The notes beneath the pieces were generated by a model, which ran no database searches, was not told where the DNA came from, and was given only the letters and a program-made list of their open reading frames with translations. Shown here piece by piece: positions 18,247-30,258 of a DNA stretch of 64,000 nt (its first letter is position 1; each line of letters begins with the position of its first letter). Origin of the DNA: Amycolatopsis acidiphila (GTDB lineage Bacteria; Actinomycetota; Actinomycetes; Mycobacteriales; Pseudonocardiaceae); assembly GCF_021391495.1 (NCBI RefSeq), contig NZ_CP090063.1, forward strand, positions 6,944,001 through 7,008,000. Direction: 5' to 3'. Made by a program: the position numbers and the translations under genes.

Positions 18247-18332
18247 AGCCGTGTAGTGCACCACGTCGCCGTCTCACCCGGTGATCGCACCCCTGCCGAA
18301 AGTGGCTCTTCCGGGGTAACGTCGATCGGACT

Positions 18333-18737
18333 ATGGATGACGAGAACCTGACTCTGGACCATCTCGGCGACAACCGGTTCGAGGCGTTCCGTCAGGCCGA
18401 GGCGTTGATCGAGAACCGACGCCCGCTGGACGCGCTCAAGGCACTGGAACCGGTGCTCGAGGCAGATCCGGACAAGCCGAGCGTGCAGCTGCTGGCCGGT
18501 CGCGCCTACTTCCACTCCGCGCAGCTCAACCATGCCGAGCAGGCCTTCACCCGCGTGCTGGAGCTTGATCCGTCCGACCACTACGCACGGTTCGTTCTGG
18601 GCCGCACACTGCAGCGCCTCGGCCGGTTGGTCGAGGCGCTCGGTCAATTACGGATGGCCTGGGCGATGAACCCGGTGCCGGAGTACCAGGACGCGGTCTC
18701 GGAGGTCAACGCCCGGGTACGGCTGCAAGGAACCTAG
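18333..18737 (+). CDS. Tetratricopeptide repeat protein, 134 aa
   Basis: Two to three TPR units can be seen (AEALIENRRPLDALKALEPV, LLAGRAYFHSAQLNHAEQAF, FVLGRTLQRLGRLVEALGQL), forming a short helical scaffold. No signal or membrane segment is present, so it is cytoplasmic; it probably mediates a protein contact whose partner is unknown. The codon for Leu in GQLRMAW is TTA (near 18649), a rare codon in such genomes that makes translation dependent on the UAA-reading tRNA. The stop overlaps the convergent MarR gene by four bases. Confidence 0.8.
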   Translation: MDDENLTLDHLGDNRFEAFRQAEALIENRRPLDALKALEPVLEADPDKPSVQLLAGRAYFHSAQLNHAEQAFTRVLELDPSDHYARFVLGRTLQRLGRLVEALGQLRMAWAMNPVPEYQDAVSEVNARVRLQGT

Positions 18738-19174
18738 GGGGCGAGCCGTTCCGCGCACGCGCGAAGCCAGGCCATGATCACGTCTTGGCGCGGGCCGGCT
18801 TCGTCCGCGAGGATGCCGTCGAGCTCCTGCACGCGCACGGCGGCCTCGGCCAGCCGCGCGCGCCCTTTCGCGGTCAGCGTCGTCCGGCGCGAGCGCTGAT
18901 CCGGCGTGCGGTCGGCGCGCACGATGAGGCCCGCTTCGCTCAGTGTGGTGAGGAACCTGAGCATCGTCGGCGGGGCGACGAAGGATCGGCGCGCCAGTTC
19001 GGCGTTGGAGATCCCGGGATGCTCGGCCAGCAGGCCGAGCACCGCGTAGTGCGGGCTCGTCAGCCCGAGATCGGCCAGCGCCGCGTCCATCCGCGCCCGC
19101 AACGCCTGCTGCAGTCGCTTCAACGCGAACCCCGGTGACCGGTCCGGATCCACGTGCGTGCTCACCAAGTCCAT
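18734..19174 (-). CDS. MarR-family transcriptional regulator
   Basis: A 146-aa winged-helix regulator: the recognition region GISNAELARRSFVAPPTMLRFL is followed by the wing RADRTPDQRSRRTTLTAKGR, both typical of MarR. It should act as a dimer on palindromic DNA and respond to small aromatic or oxidant ligands. It is divergent from a small monooxygenase gene, and two inverted repeats lie between them, which is the usual autoregulatory arrangement. ATG at 19174. Confidence 0.9.
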   Translation of the reverse strand: MDLVSTHVDPDRSPGFALKRLQQALRARMDAALADLGLTSPHYAVLGLLAEHPGISNAELARRSFVAPPTMLRFLTTLSEAGLIVRADRTPDQRSRRTTLTAKGRARLAEAAVRVQELDGILADEAGPRQDVIMAWLRACAERLAP

Positions 19175-19205
19175 ATTAGAAGCCTAATCCAGGTTAGCAT
19201 GCTAA
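19175..19205. promoter_or_regulatory. Candidate MarR operators between marR and monooxygenase genes
   Basis: Two inverted repeats share the half-site TTAG: ATTAG-AAGC-CTAAT (19175-19188) touching the marR start codon, and the perfect palindrome TTAGCATGCTAA (19194-19205), ten bases before the divergent gene. Their position suggests repression of both genes by the MarR protein. Confidence 0.6.
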
Positions 19206-19215
19206 TCTGAATGCC

Positions 19216-19548
19216 ATGACCACCACGATCACCACCGGCGCCGACCTCGTCACGCTGGTCAACGTGTTCACCGTCGACCCGGCCCGCCAGACGGAGCTCG
19301 TCGACTCGCTGGAGGCCGCGACCCGGGAGATCTTCGTGACCATGCCCGGTTTCCGGTCGGCGAACCTGCACACGAGCCTCGACGGGACGCGGGTCGTGAA
19401 CTACGCCCAGTGGGCGAGCGAGGACGAGTACCGGGACGCCCTCCGACGGCCCGAGGTGCGGGAGCACCTGACCAAGGCGATGGCCATCGCCGAGAAGGTG
19501 GAGCCGGCGCTGTATCGCGTCCATTCGGTCCACCACATCGGCGCGTGA
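19216..19548 (+). CDS. Antibiotic biosynthesis monooxygenase (ABM) domain protein
   Basis: A 110-aa single ABM/dimeric alpha-beta barrel domain: LVTLVNVFTVDPARQTELVD begins the fold and VVNYAQWASEDEYRDAL is a typical central block. Such proteins act as quinone or heme-related monooxygenases or as stress proteins, with no bound cofactor needed. It is divergent from the MarR gene, so it probably responds to the same signal. The actual substrate cannot be told. Confidence 0.8.
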   Translation: MTTTITTGADLVTLVNVFTVDPARQTELVDSLEAATREIFVTMPGFRSANLHTSLDGTRVVNYAQWASEDEYRDALRRPEVREHLTKAMAIAEKVEPALYRVHSVHHIGA

Positions 19549-19552
19549 CCGA

Positions 19553-20212
19553 TCAGGGCAGCTTGGCCGCCGCGAAGGTGTCGGCGGCGGCGAGCGTGTC
19601 CTGGGTGTCCGGAAGGGACCGCGTGTAGCCCAGGATCGTCTGCCACCAGCCGGTCGCGGTGGCGAGGTCGGCGCCGGTCGAGCAGAGGTAGCGCGCCAGC
19701 GTGTACGCCGCGTCGGCGGGGTTGCGCAGGTCGGCCGGCTTCGCGTCGTTGACCGCGCGCGAGGACCAGCGGTCCCAGATCTGCTGCGGCACCGGCAGCG
19801 GCCCGCTGCCCACCGCCTGGACCTGTCCCAGTCCGGCGAGCGTCGCCCAGGACAGGTGGCAGTTGGGCGCCTCGCCGTGCATCCGCATCTCCGCCCGCCC
19901 GTACGCGGACAGCACACCCGGTGCGAGCTTGGTCGGCACGGCGAGCTTCCGCGCCCAGGCGTCCAGTTCGGCCTCGTCGGACAACTTCGGCCGGTCGACC
20001 GGCGGGGCGACGGCGAGCCGCGGCGCGGCGGCCGCCGGCGGTGGGGAGGGCGGCGGAGCGGTGGACGGAGCGGGCGGCGCGGAGGTGTCCGGCCTGGTCG
20101 TGCCGATGGTGAACATCAGGACGAGCCCGGTCGCCACCACCCCGAGGGCGAGCCATAGCGACGACGACGAGCGACGCGGCGCGATGTCCCCTGAAGGGGT
20201 GGGCTCAACCAC
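19553..20212 (-). CDS. Membrane-anchored transglycosylase-like protein lacking the catalytic glutamate
   Basis: A 219-aa protein with GTG start at 20212, one N-terminal membrane segment (LWLALGVVATGLVLMFTIG) and a Pro/Ala-rich linker. The extracellular part resembles the lysozyme-like domain of the transglycosylase encoded at 14108-15247: NCHLSWATLAGLGQVQ here against NCHIDWALIASIGRIE there, and YTLARYLCSTGADL against DATLATGRFLCSGGLDL. The position of the catalytic Glu is Gln, and the ESNHARGG block is not conserved. It is therefore probably a non-catalytic, peptidoglycan-binding or regulatory paralogue. This is inferred by eye, not by a structural model. Confidence 0.7.
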   Translation of the reverse strand: MVEPTPSGDIAPRRSSSSLWLALGVVATGLVLMFTIGTTRPDTSAPPAPSTAPPPSPPPAAAAPRLAVAPPVDRPKLSDEAELDAWARKLAVPTKLAPGVLSAYGRAEMRMHGEAPNCHLSWATLAGLGQVQAVGSGPLPVPQQIWDRWSSRAVNDAKPADLRNPADAAYTLARYLCSTGADLATATGWWQTILGYTRSLPDTQDTLAAADTFAAAKLP

Positions 20213-20371
20213 CGGAACAGGTTAGCGGCATCACCCGATGGTGCTGGTGACGCCGGGATCACACAATTCGTTATCAAGCTTCCGCAGGACCCGCTGACCA
20301 GCGCAAACGCGTGCGCGATGTCCGTTTTATCCGGCATGGCGGACGAGCCGGGGCACTTCGGCACTGGACAT

Positions 20372-20390
20372 ACAGGCAAGGCTTACCTAA
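20372..20390 (+). promoter_or_regulatory. Candidate IdeR/DmdR iron box upstream of efeUOB
   Basis: The 19 bases at this position match the actinobacterial iron-box consensus (TTAGG-TTAGGCTA-ACCTAA form) at 14 of 19 places by my count, with the right half GGCTTACCTAA nearly perfect. It lies 37 bases before the efeU start, where a DtxR-family repressor would block transcription when iron is plentiful. Confidence 0.7.
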
Positions 20391-20426
20391 AAACATCACG
20401 TCGGATCGCTTCGAGGAGGCTCCAAG

Positions 20427-21260
20427 GTGCTGTTCTCCAGCCTGCTCATCGGTCTTCGCGAGGGGCTCGAAGCGGCCCTCGTGGTCAGCATCCTCGTCGC
20501 CTTCCTCGTCAAGACCGACCGGCGCGAGGCGCTGCGCTGGGTGTGGCCGGGTATCGCGGCCGCCGTGCTGCTGTCGATCGCGTTCGGTGCCGTGCTGACC
20601 TACACGACGGCGCAGCTGTCCTTCGAGCAGCAGGAGCTGCTGGGCGGCAGCCTCTCGATCGTCGCCGTCGGCTTCGTCACCGCGATGATCTTCTGGATGC
20701 GCAAGGCGTCGCGGACGATCGCCGCCGAGCTGCGCGGGAAGATGGACGAGGCGCTCGCGGTCGGCCCGCTCGCCGTGCTGCTGCTGTCCTTCCTCGCCGT
20801 CGGCCGCGAAGGCCTGGAAACCGCCGTCTTCTTCTACGCAACCGTGCAGAGCGCGCAGGGCGGCACGGCGCAGCCACTGATCGGGTTCGCCATCGGCATC
20901 GCCGTCGCGGTCGCCATCGCGTACCTGCTCTACCGCGGCGCCGTGCGCTTCGACCTCGGCAAGTTCTTCAAGATCACCGGCGTGCTGCTGGTCTTCGTCG
21001 CCGCCGGCGTGCTCGGCTACGGCCTGCACGACCTGCAGGAGGCCGCGTTCCTGCCCGGGCTGCACACGCTCGCCTTCGACGCGTCGAACGCGATCCCCGA
21101 GACCTCGTGGTACGGCGCGCTGCTGAAGGGGATCTTCAACTACTCGCAGCAGACGACCGTGCTGCAGGCCGTCGCGTGGGTGGCCTACGTCGTCATCGTG
21201 CTGCCGCTGTTCCTGCGGCGCACGAGCCCGAAACCAGCCCTCGCGGGCGCGAAGGAGTGA
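20427..21260 (+). CDS. efeU: Ferrous/ferric iron permease EfeU (FTR1 family)
   Basis: A 277-aa polytopic membrane protein that imports iron across the cytoplasmic membrane. The iron-binding REGLE motifs are at residues 11-15 and 127-131, each within a membrane helix; about seven helices can be drawn. GTG at 20427 follows GAGGAGG with six bases. It is the first gene of efeUOB, with efeO starting two bases after its stop. An iron box upstream indicates induction under iron limitation. Confidence 0.93.
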   Translation: MLFSSLLIGLREGLEAALVVSILVAFLVKTDRREALRWVWPGIAAAVLLSIAFGAVLTYTTAQLSFEQQELLGGSLSIVAVGFVTAMIFWMRKASRTIAAELRGKMDEALAVGPLAVLLLSFLAVGREGLETAVFFYATVQSAQGGTAQPLIGFAIGIAVAVAIAYLLYRGAVRFDLGKFFKITGVLLVFVAAGVLGYGLHDLQEAAFLPGLHTLAFDASNAIPETSWYGALLKGIFNYSQQTTVLQAVAWVAYVVIVLPLFLRRTSPKPALAGAKE

Positions 21261-21262
21261 CC

Positions 21263-22393
21263 TTGCCGAAGAGACTGTTCGCGCTGGCCGGTTCGGCCGC
21301 GTTGCTGACACTGGCCGCGTGTGCCGGCGGGCAGGACTCCGGCGCCCCCGGCGCCGCGGGCCCGGTCACCGTCGCGGCTACGGACACCACCTGCGAGGTC
21401 TCCACCGCCACCGCGAACGCGGGCAACGTGACCTTCGAGGTGACCAACAAGGGCACCAAGGTCACCGAGTTCTACCTCTACGCCGAGGGCGACCGGATCA
21501 TGGGCGAGGTCGAGAACATCGCACCGGGGCTGACCCGCAAGCTCACCGTCGAGGTCGCCGAGGCGGGCACCTACCAGACGGCGTGCAAGCCCGGCATGGC
21601 CGGCGACGGCATCCGGGGCGCGTTCACCGTCACCGGTGGCGCGACCAAGCAGGCCGACGCGAACACCGAACTGGCCGCCGCCACGAGCGGCTACGCGTCC
21701 TATGTCGCCACCCAGACCGCCGCGCTGCAGACCGAGACGCAGAAGTTCGCCGACGCGGTGAAGTCCGGCAACGTGGCGGACGCGAAGGCGCGTTACGCGA
21801 CCACACGCGTCTACTACGAGCGGATCGAGCCGGTCGCGGAGAAGTTCGGCGACCTGGACCCGGCCATCGACGTGCGCGAGGCGGATCTCGAGGAGGGCCA
21901 GCAGTTCACCGGCTTCCACCGGCTGGAGAAGGACCTGTGGGCGAACGGGCTGCAGGCCGACAGCGCGCAGGTCGCGGACAAGCTCGTCGCGGACGTCAAC
22001 GACCTGGTCGGCAAGACCAAGACGATCGAGCTGAGCCCGCTCGACCTGGCCAACGGTGCCAAGGAACTGCTCGACGAGGTCGCCACCGGCAAGATCACCG
22101 GCGAGGAGGAGACCTTCTCGCACACCGACCTGTGGGACTTCCAGGCCAATGTGGACGGTTCGAAGGGTGCGGTGCAGGCACTGCGGCCGGTGCTGCAGGC
22201 GCGGGACCCGCAGCTGGTGTCCACGATCGACGGCCAGTTCGCCAACGTGCAGAAGCTGCTCGACGCGACCCGCGCGGGCGACGGGTTCAAGTACTACACC
22301 GAGCTGAGCCAGGACCAGGTCAAGGAGTTCGCCTCGGCCGTCGACGCGCTGAGCGAGCCGCTGAGCAAGGTCGCGGAGGTCGTCGCGAAATGA
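21263..22393 (+). CDS. efeO: EfeO iron-uptake lipoprotein (cupredoxin plus M75 peptidase-like domain)
   Basis: The start is TTG at 21263, with GAAGGAG five bases upstream. A lipoprotein signal ends in LAAC, so the 376-aa product is anchored outside the membrane. The N-terminal half is a cupredoxin-like fold (residues about 35-130, ending with cysteine in TYQTACKPGM); the C-terminal half is the imelysin/M75 domain with the metal motif HRLEKD. In EfeUOB systems this protein captures iron and hands it to EfeU. It overlaps efeB by four bases (ATGA). Confidence 0.93.
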   Translation: MPKRLFALAGSAALLTLAACAGGQDSGAPGAAGPVTVAATDTTCEVSTATANAGNVTFEVTNKGTKVTEFYLYAEGDRIMGEVENIAPGLTRKLTVEVAEAGTYQTACKPGMAGDGIRGAFTVTGGATKQADANTELAAATSGYASYVATQTAALQTETQKFADAVKSGNVADAKARYATTRVYYERIEPVAEKFGDLDPAIDVREADLEEGQQFTGFHRLEKDLWANGLQADSAQVADKLVADVNDLVGKTKTIELSPLDLANGAKELLDEVATGKITGEEETFSHTDLWDFQANVDGSKGAVQALRPVLQARDPQLVSTIDGQFANVQKLLDATRAGDGFKYYTELSQDQVKEFASAVDALSEPLSKVAEVVAK

Positions 22394-23637
22394 GCGAGGT
22401 ATCGCGGCGCCGGATGTTCGGCCTCGCGGGTGCCGGGGTCGCACTCGCCGGGGCGGGTGCCGCTGGTGCCGGGATCGACCGCGCGCTCGGCTCGCACCCC
22501 GCCGCCGCGACGACGGACATCGTGCCCTTCTCCGGCGAGCATCAGGCCGGGATCGTCACGCCCGCGCAGGAGCACCTGCACTTCGCGGCGCTGGACGTCA
22601 CGACGAAGGACCGCGCGGAACTGGTGTCGCTGCTCAAGACCTGGACCGACGCCGCGCGGAAGATGACCAGGGGCCAGGACGTCGGGGCGACCGGGGCGAT
22701 CGGCGGTTCGCCCGCGGCTCCCCCGGCCGACACCGGTGAGGCGCTCGAACTGCCGCCGTCCGCGCTGACCCTGACCATCGGCTTCGGCCCGTCGTTGTTC
22801 GACGACCGGTTCGGCCTCGCCGCCAGCCGCCCGGCGGCGCTGGCCGAGCTGCCCGCGTTCCCCAAGGACAAGCTCGAGCCGGCACGCAGCGGCGGCGACC
22901 TGTGCATCCAGGCGTGCGCGAACGACCCGCAGGTGGCGGTGCACGCGGTGCGCAACCTGGTGCGGCTCGGCTTCGGCACCACCGAGGTCCGCTGGTCGCA
23001 GCTGGGCTTCGGGCGCAGCTCGTCGACCTCGACGACGCAGAGCACGCCGCGGAACCTGTTCGGCTTCAAGGACGGCACCAACAACCTCAAGGCCGAGGAC
23101 CCGGCCGCGCTGGACGAGCACGTGTGGGTCACCGAGGCCGACGGGCAGCCGTGGCTCGCGGGCGGGTCGTACCTGGTGGCGCGGCGGATCCGGATGCACA
23201 TCGAGACCTGGGACCGGACCTCGCTCGACGAGCAGGAGAAGGTCGTCGGCCGGGCGAAGGGCACCGGGGCGGCGCTGGGGCAGACCGCCGAGTTCGACCC
23301 GGTCGACCTGCACATCGGCGGCGCGGGCGGCGAACCGCTCGTGCCGGTGGACGCCCACATCCGGCTGGCGTCCGCGGAGTCGATGGGCGGCGCGAAGATC
23401 CTGCGTCGCGGCTACAACTTCGTGGACGGGTCGGACGGGCTCGGGCACCTCGAAGCCGGGTTGTTCTTCATCTGCTTCAACCGGGACCCGCGCAAGCAGT
23501 TCATCCCGATGCAGAAAGCGCTTTCGGCGAAGGACTCGATGATGGAGTACATCCAGCACACCGGTTCGGCGTTGTTCGCCGTGCCGCCGGGGGTCTCCGA
23601 AACGGGCTACTGGGGCGACACGCTGTTCGAGGGCTGA
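22390..23637 (+). CDS. efeB: EfeB, Tat-exported dye-decolourising heme peroxidase
   Basis: A 415-aa DyP-type peroxidase. The N-terminus carries a twin-arginine signal (SRRRMFGLAGAGVALAGAG). FGFKDGTNNL is the GXXDG heme-pocket motif, and the downstream LRRGYNFVDG region and distal residues fit the family. In EfeUOB it helps oxidise ferrous iron or release iron from heme at the outer face of the membrane. Its ATG overlaps the efeO stop, so it is translationally coupled. Its 3' end overlaps a decayed methyltransferase reading frame on the other strand. Confidence 0.93.
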   Translation: MSEVSRRRMFGLAGAGVALAGAGAAGAGIDRALGSHPAAATTDIVPFSGEHQAGIVTPAQEHLHFAALDVTTKDRAELVSLLKTWTDAARKMTRGQDVGATGAIGGSPAAPPADTGEALELPPSALTLTIGFGPSLFDDRFGLAASRPAALAELPAFPKDKLEPARSGGDLCIQACANDPQVAVHAVRNLVRLGFGTTEVRWSQLGFGRSSSTSTTQSTPRNLFGFKDGTNNLKAEDPAALDEHVWVTEADGQPWLAGGSYLVARRIRMHIETWDRTSLDEQEKVVGRAKGTGAALGQTAEFDPVDLHIGGAGGEPLVPVDAHIRLASAESMGGAKILRRGYNFVDGSDGLGHLEAGLFFICFNRDPRKQFIPMQKALSAKDSMMEYIQHTGSALFAVPPGVSETGYWGDTLFEG

Positions 23638-24496
23638 TTCCGGGCCAGTCCTTCACGGCCGCGACGAAGCGTTCGATCTCCGACACCACCAGCTCGCGCC
23701 CGAGCGGGCGCAGGTACCGCTCGGTGTACTGCGCCGCACCGACCTGCTCGCGCTCGGACCAGCCGTGCTCGCGCAGCAGTGGCTCCACTTCGGACGGATC
23801 GAGCGCGAAGTGCCAGACGCCGCCCGTCACGAACCTGCGGTGCAGCGGGCCGGCGCCGTAGAGGTTCGTGCCGTCGAAGAAGTCCTTGCGCACGTACGTG
23901 AAGACCAGTCTGCTGCCGGACGCGGCCGCCGACAGGAACCGCAACGTGCGGCGGATGTCGGCCTCGGCGAGGTACTGGGTGACCGCCTCCCACACGAACA
24001 TCGTGGGCAGCTCGGGCCGGAACCCCGCTCCCGTCAGTGCTTCGCCGAGGTCGTCGGACTCGAACCGCACCGGGACGAGGTGCACGTCGCCGGGCAGGCC
24101 GGCCAGCCGATCCCGCTTGGCCGCCACGTTCTCCGGCATGTCCACCTCGAACGCGGGCACCCGGCCGAGCACGCGAGCGGGTCCAGGCCCGCTCCGAGCA
24201 CCACGAGCTGCCCGATCCCGCCGGCGAGCGCTTCCCGCACCTGATCGCGCGTAGCGCTTGCGACACAACATCCCGCCCCACACTCCGCACGCGCTGCGGT
24301 CCGAGGCGCGCTCCATCCAGTGGCGCACACCGGCCCATCTCCCCGGAATCGCGGCGAGCCGCAAGGATCCCGCCAGCACGCGGCCGGCGAGCGGCTCGTC
24401 GACGATGCGCCGCGACGCGGGTTCGTATTGTTCGAGCGCGGTGACGTAGATCGGGCCGAACGCCGTCTGGGCGGCCGGTGGTCGCCGGGCTTGCAC
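23501..24496 (-). pseudogene. SAM-dependent methyltransferase of the LCMT/TIGR00027-like type, frameshifted
   Basis: The N-terminal part (ALEQYEPASRRIVDEPLAGR) and the C-terminal two thirds (PAFEVDMPENVAAKRDRL, PTMFVWEAVTQYL, SRLVFTYVRKDFFDGT) share one frame. The segment between about 24180 and 24255, which should encode the SAM-binding motif, reads correctly only in another frame, giving REALAGGIGQLVVLGAGLDP. Two compensating single-base indels therefore bracket the motif. As it stands the product lacks the SAM site and would be inactive. GTG at 24496 is the likely start. The 3' end overlaps efeB. Sequencing error is possible, but two errors 80 bases apart in one gene is a stretch. Confidence 0.7.
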
Positions 24497-24551
24497 CGCC
24501 GCGGGTTCTGGGGGGGGCTTCCTCGCGAGGACAGCGCCGACGTGGTGACCG

Positions 24552-24641
24552 GGCGGTCATGAGGAGGCGATCCCACAGCGAGGGGCCGCCTCAGGTTCCG
24601 CTCCGCACCGGCCCGCAAGCCACTTCTGAAACAGTCCCTAG
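24552..24641 (+). repeat. Copy A of a ~90-bp dispersed repeat, abutting the mazG stop
   Basis: This sequence recurs in inverted orientation at 61640-61732, differing only by two inserted bases and a change in the last few positions. The outer end reads GACTGTTTCAGAAG when viewed from the mazG side, like the terminal repeats of IS5-type elements, and is bounded by CTAG, which also supplies the mazG stop codon. No second terminal repeat is seen, so it looks like a solo end or a decayed insertion. Confidence 0.75.
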
Positions 24642-25585
24642 CCGCCCGAGGGCCAGAACCGCCGCCAGCCGTCGGCCTCCAGGGTCGAGGGATCGACACC
24701 GGCCGCGCGGGCGTTGGCCTCCGCCTGCCGGACCGAGGTGGCGAAGGCCTTCGCCACCGCACGCAGCTCGCCCTCCGGGTCCACGCCCGCACGCCGGGCC
24801 GTGGCGGCGAGCACGAACAGCCGGGTGGGCGCGTCCTGACCGGACGGGAACAGGTCCAGCGGGATGCCCGCACGGCCACTGCGCTGCCCGAGCTTCCCGG
24901 CGAGCGCGGTCGCGGGCTGGCCGAGCGCGACGCCGTCGACAAGAGACTCGCGCTGCTTCTCGGCCTGCTTGAGCTCCTCCCACTTCACTTCCTGGTGCTC
25001 GGGCGTCTGGATGCGGTCCGCGTCGGCGAACACATGGGGGTGCCTGCCGACCAGCTTCGCCACCAGCTCGCCGGCGACGGCGTCGATGTCGAACGGGTCC
25101 GCGGCGTCCTCCGCGGCCAGCCGGGCATGGAAGAGGACCTGCAGCAGCACGTCGCCGAGCTCCTCGCGCAGCGCCACGCGGTCGTTGTCCTCGATCGCCT
25201 CCAGCAGCTCGTAGGTCTCCTCCACGAGGTACTGGCGCAACGACTCGTGCGTCTGCGCCGCGTCCCACGGGCAGCCGCCCGGCGACCGGAGCCGGTCCAT
25301 CACCTGCGCGGCCTCGACCAGGCCGGCGCCCGGCGGCTGCCTGATCACGGTGGCACCGGGTAACGCCAGCACCGCGGGGTCCTGCGCGGACACCGCGAAC
25401 AACACCAGCGGGCCCTCCTCCGCCGCCAGCGCCGCCGCGTCGGGCGCCGGTTTCGCACCCAGCAGGTCGGTCAGCTCCGGGCCCAGTCCGCTCGCGTAGA
25501 CGGCACGCGCGCTCCGCAGGTGCGGGAACGCGGCGGGCGGCACGCCCGCGTCGGGATGGGGCAGGAGGACGACCGCGGCGGTCAA
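24638..25585 (-). CDS. mazG: MazG nucleotide pyrophosphohydrolase
   Basis: A 315-aa house-cleaning enzyme that hydrolyses (d)NTPs to monophosphates. The MazG domain contains the acidic metal-binding helices EETYELLEAIEDND and REELGDVLLQVLFHARL. The N-terminal 90 residues are the actinobacterial extension (LPHPDAGVPPAAFPHLRSAR). The start is TTG at 25585, overlapping the TGA of the upstream lipoprotein gene, which implies coupled translation. The stop codon is provided by a CTAG at the edge of the 90-bp repeat, so the last residue or two may differ from relatives. Confidence 0.9.
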   Translation of the reverse strand: MTAAVVLLPHPDAGVPPAAFPHLRSARAVYASGLGPELTDLLGAKPAPDAAALAAEEGPLVLFAVSAQDPAVLALPGATVIRQPPGAGLVEAAQVMDRLRSPGGCPWDAAQTHESLRQYLVEETYELLEAIEDNDRVALREELGDVLLQVLFHARLAAEDAADPFDIDAVAGELVAKLVGRHPHVFADADRIQTPEHQEVKWEELKQAEKQRESLVDGVALGQPATALAGKLGQRSGRAGIPLDLFPSGQDAPTRLFVLAATARRAGVDPEGELRAVAKAFATSVRQAEANARAAGVDPSTLEADGWRRFWPSGG

Positions 25586-26574
25586 GGCTGGACGGATCCC
25601 TTCACGGAGACGACGGCGCCGGTGGTCTCGGCGGCGCTGGCCGCGACGTCCATCGCGACCGGGTCCCACACACCGTAGCGCGGATTGACCTTCAGCCCCG
25701 CGTCGCCGACGTAGGGCTGCAGCAGCCGCTGCCCGACCGCGACCAGCTGGCTCGCGGTCGGCTCGGTCGCCTGGTCCACCGACTGCGGCGTGGTCAGGTC
25801 CCGCTGCCGGATCACCGCGACGATCCACGCCGCCTGCTCGGTGCTGGGCTGGAAGGCGATGACGGTGCCCGGCTGCACGCCGAACACCACGGTGGCGGCG
25901 AGGTCGGGCGCCTGCACGGCGGGCACCCGCTCGCCGACGCTGGTCTGCTGGCCCGCGGCGTTGTCGGCCTGGATGACCTGCGCGGCCGCCCCCGGGTTCG
26001 CGGCCATCTGCTCGGCCTTGGCGAAGGCCTTCTCGCGCATGCTCGCCGGCTGCGCGCCGCCGTCGTCGGACACCACGGAGGTGTAGTCGAAGGTGACCGA
26101 CATCTTGTCGAAGTACTTCTGCGCCAGCGCCCGCATCAGGACCTGGTCGGTGATCGCCTCGCGGTGGTCACGCACGCGGTAGGCGATCTGGCCGGGCAGC
26201 TGCGAAGGGTCGACGCCGGTGGTCGAGACGGGCGTGGCGAGCGGATCCTGCGCCAGCGTCTGCGAGACCAGCGTGTCGTCCACGGTCAGTCCCTCGCGCT
26301 GCGCCGCGCGGGTGACCAGCTCGTGCACGACGAGCTGGGACACGATCGCCCGGCCGAGCTGGTCGAGCTTGTGCTGCTGCGCCAGCTGCTGGGCGGCGGG
26401 CTGTTCGCGCACCGCCTTGTCGATCAGCTGTTGCACCTGGTCCTGGGTGACCTCGCGGTCGCCCATCAGGAACGCGGCCCGCACCTGGCTCGGCCCGGAC
26501 CCGCAGCCGGCGAGCAGCAGGCAGGCGGCGAGGACGGCGACCAGCACCCGAGGACGACCCATGATCCGCATCAC
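25582..26574 (-). CDS. SurA N-terminal domain lipoprotein (chaperone-like)
   Basis: A 330-aa lipoprotein: the signal ends at LLAGCG (lipobox cysteine about residue 24). The mature N-terminus (FLMGDREVTQDQVQQLID) matches SurA/PrsA-type chaperone domains; a parvulin catalytic domain is not obvious. It probably assists folding of exported proteins at the outer face of the membrane. It lies between mfd and mazG, 66 bases after mfd, and its stop overlaps the mazG start. ATG at 26574; a second ATG four codons later is also possible. Confidence 0.8.
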   Translation of the reverse strand: MMRIMGRPRVLVAVLAACLLLAGCGSGPSQVRAAFLMGDREVTQDQVQQLIDKAVREQPAAQQLAQQHKLDQLGRAIVSQLVVHELVTRAAQREGLTVDDTLVSQTLAQDPLATPVSTTGVDPSQLPGQIAYRVRDHREAITDQVLMRALAQKYFDKMSVTFDYTSVVSDDGGAQPASMREKAFAKAEQMAANPGAAAQVIQADNAAGQQTSVGERVPAVQAPDLAATVVFGVQPGTVIAFQPSTEQAAWIVAVIRQRDLTTPQSVDQATEPTASQLVAVGQRLLQPYVGDAGLKVNPRYGVWDPVAMDVAASAAETTGAVVSVKGSVQP

Positions 26575-26640
26575 ACGCGTACCCTCTCACAGCCGCCCGG
26601 CTTTCGGGACCCCGACTGCGAAGTGGCGCACCGGGACCCG

Positions 26641-30204
<3,564 letters not shown>

Positions 30205-30258
30205 GAAAAACTCCCCTGTGCAGACATGCGGACATACCGCTGCCCTGGACGAGAGGGA

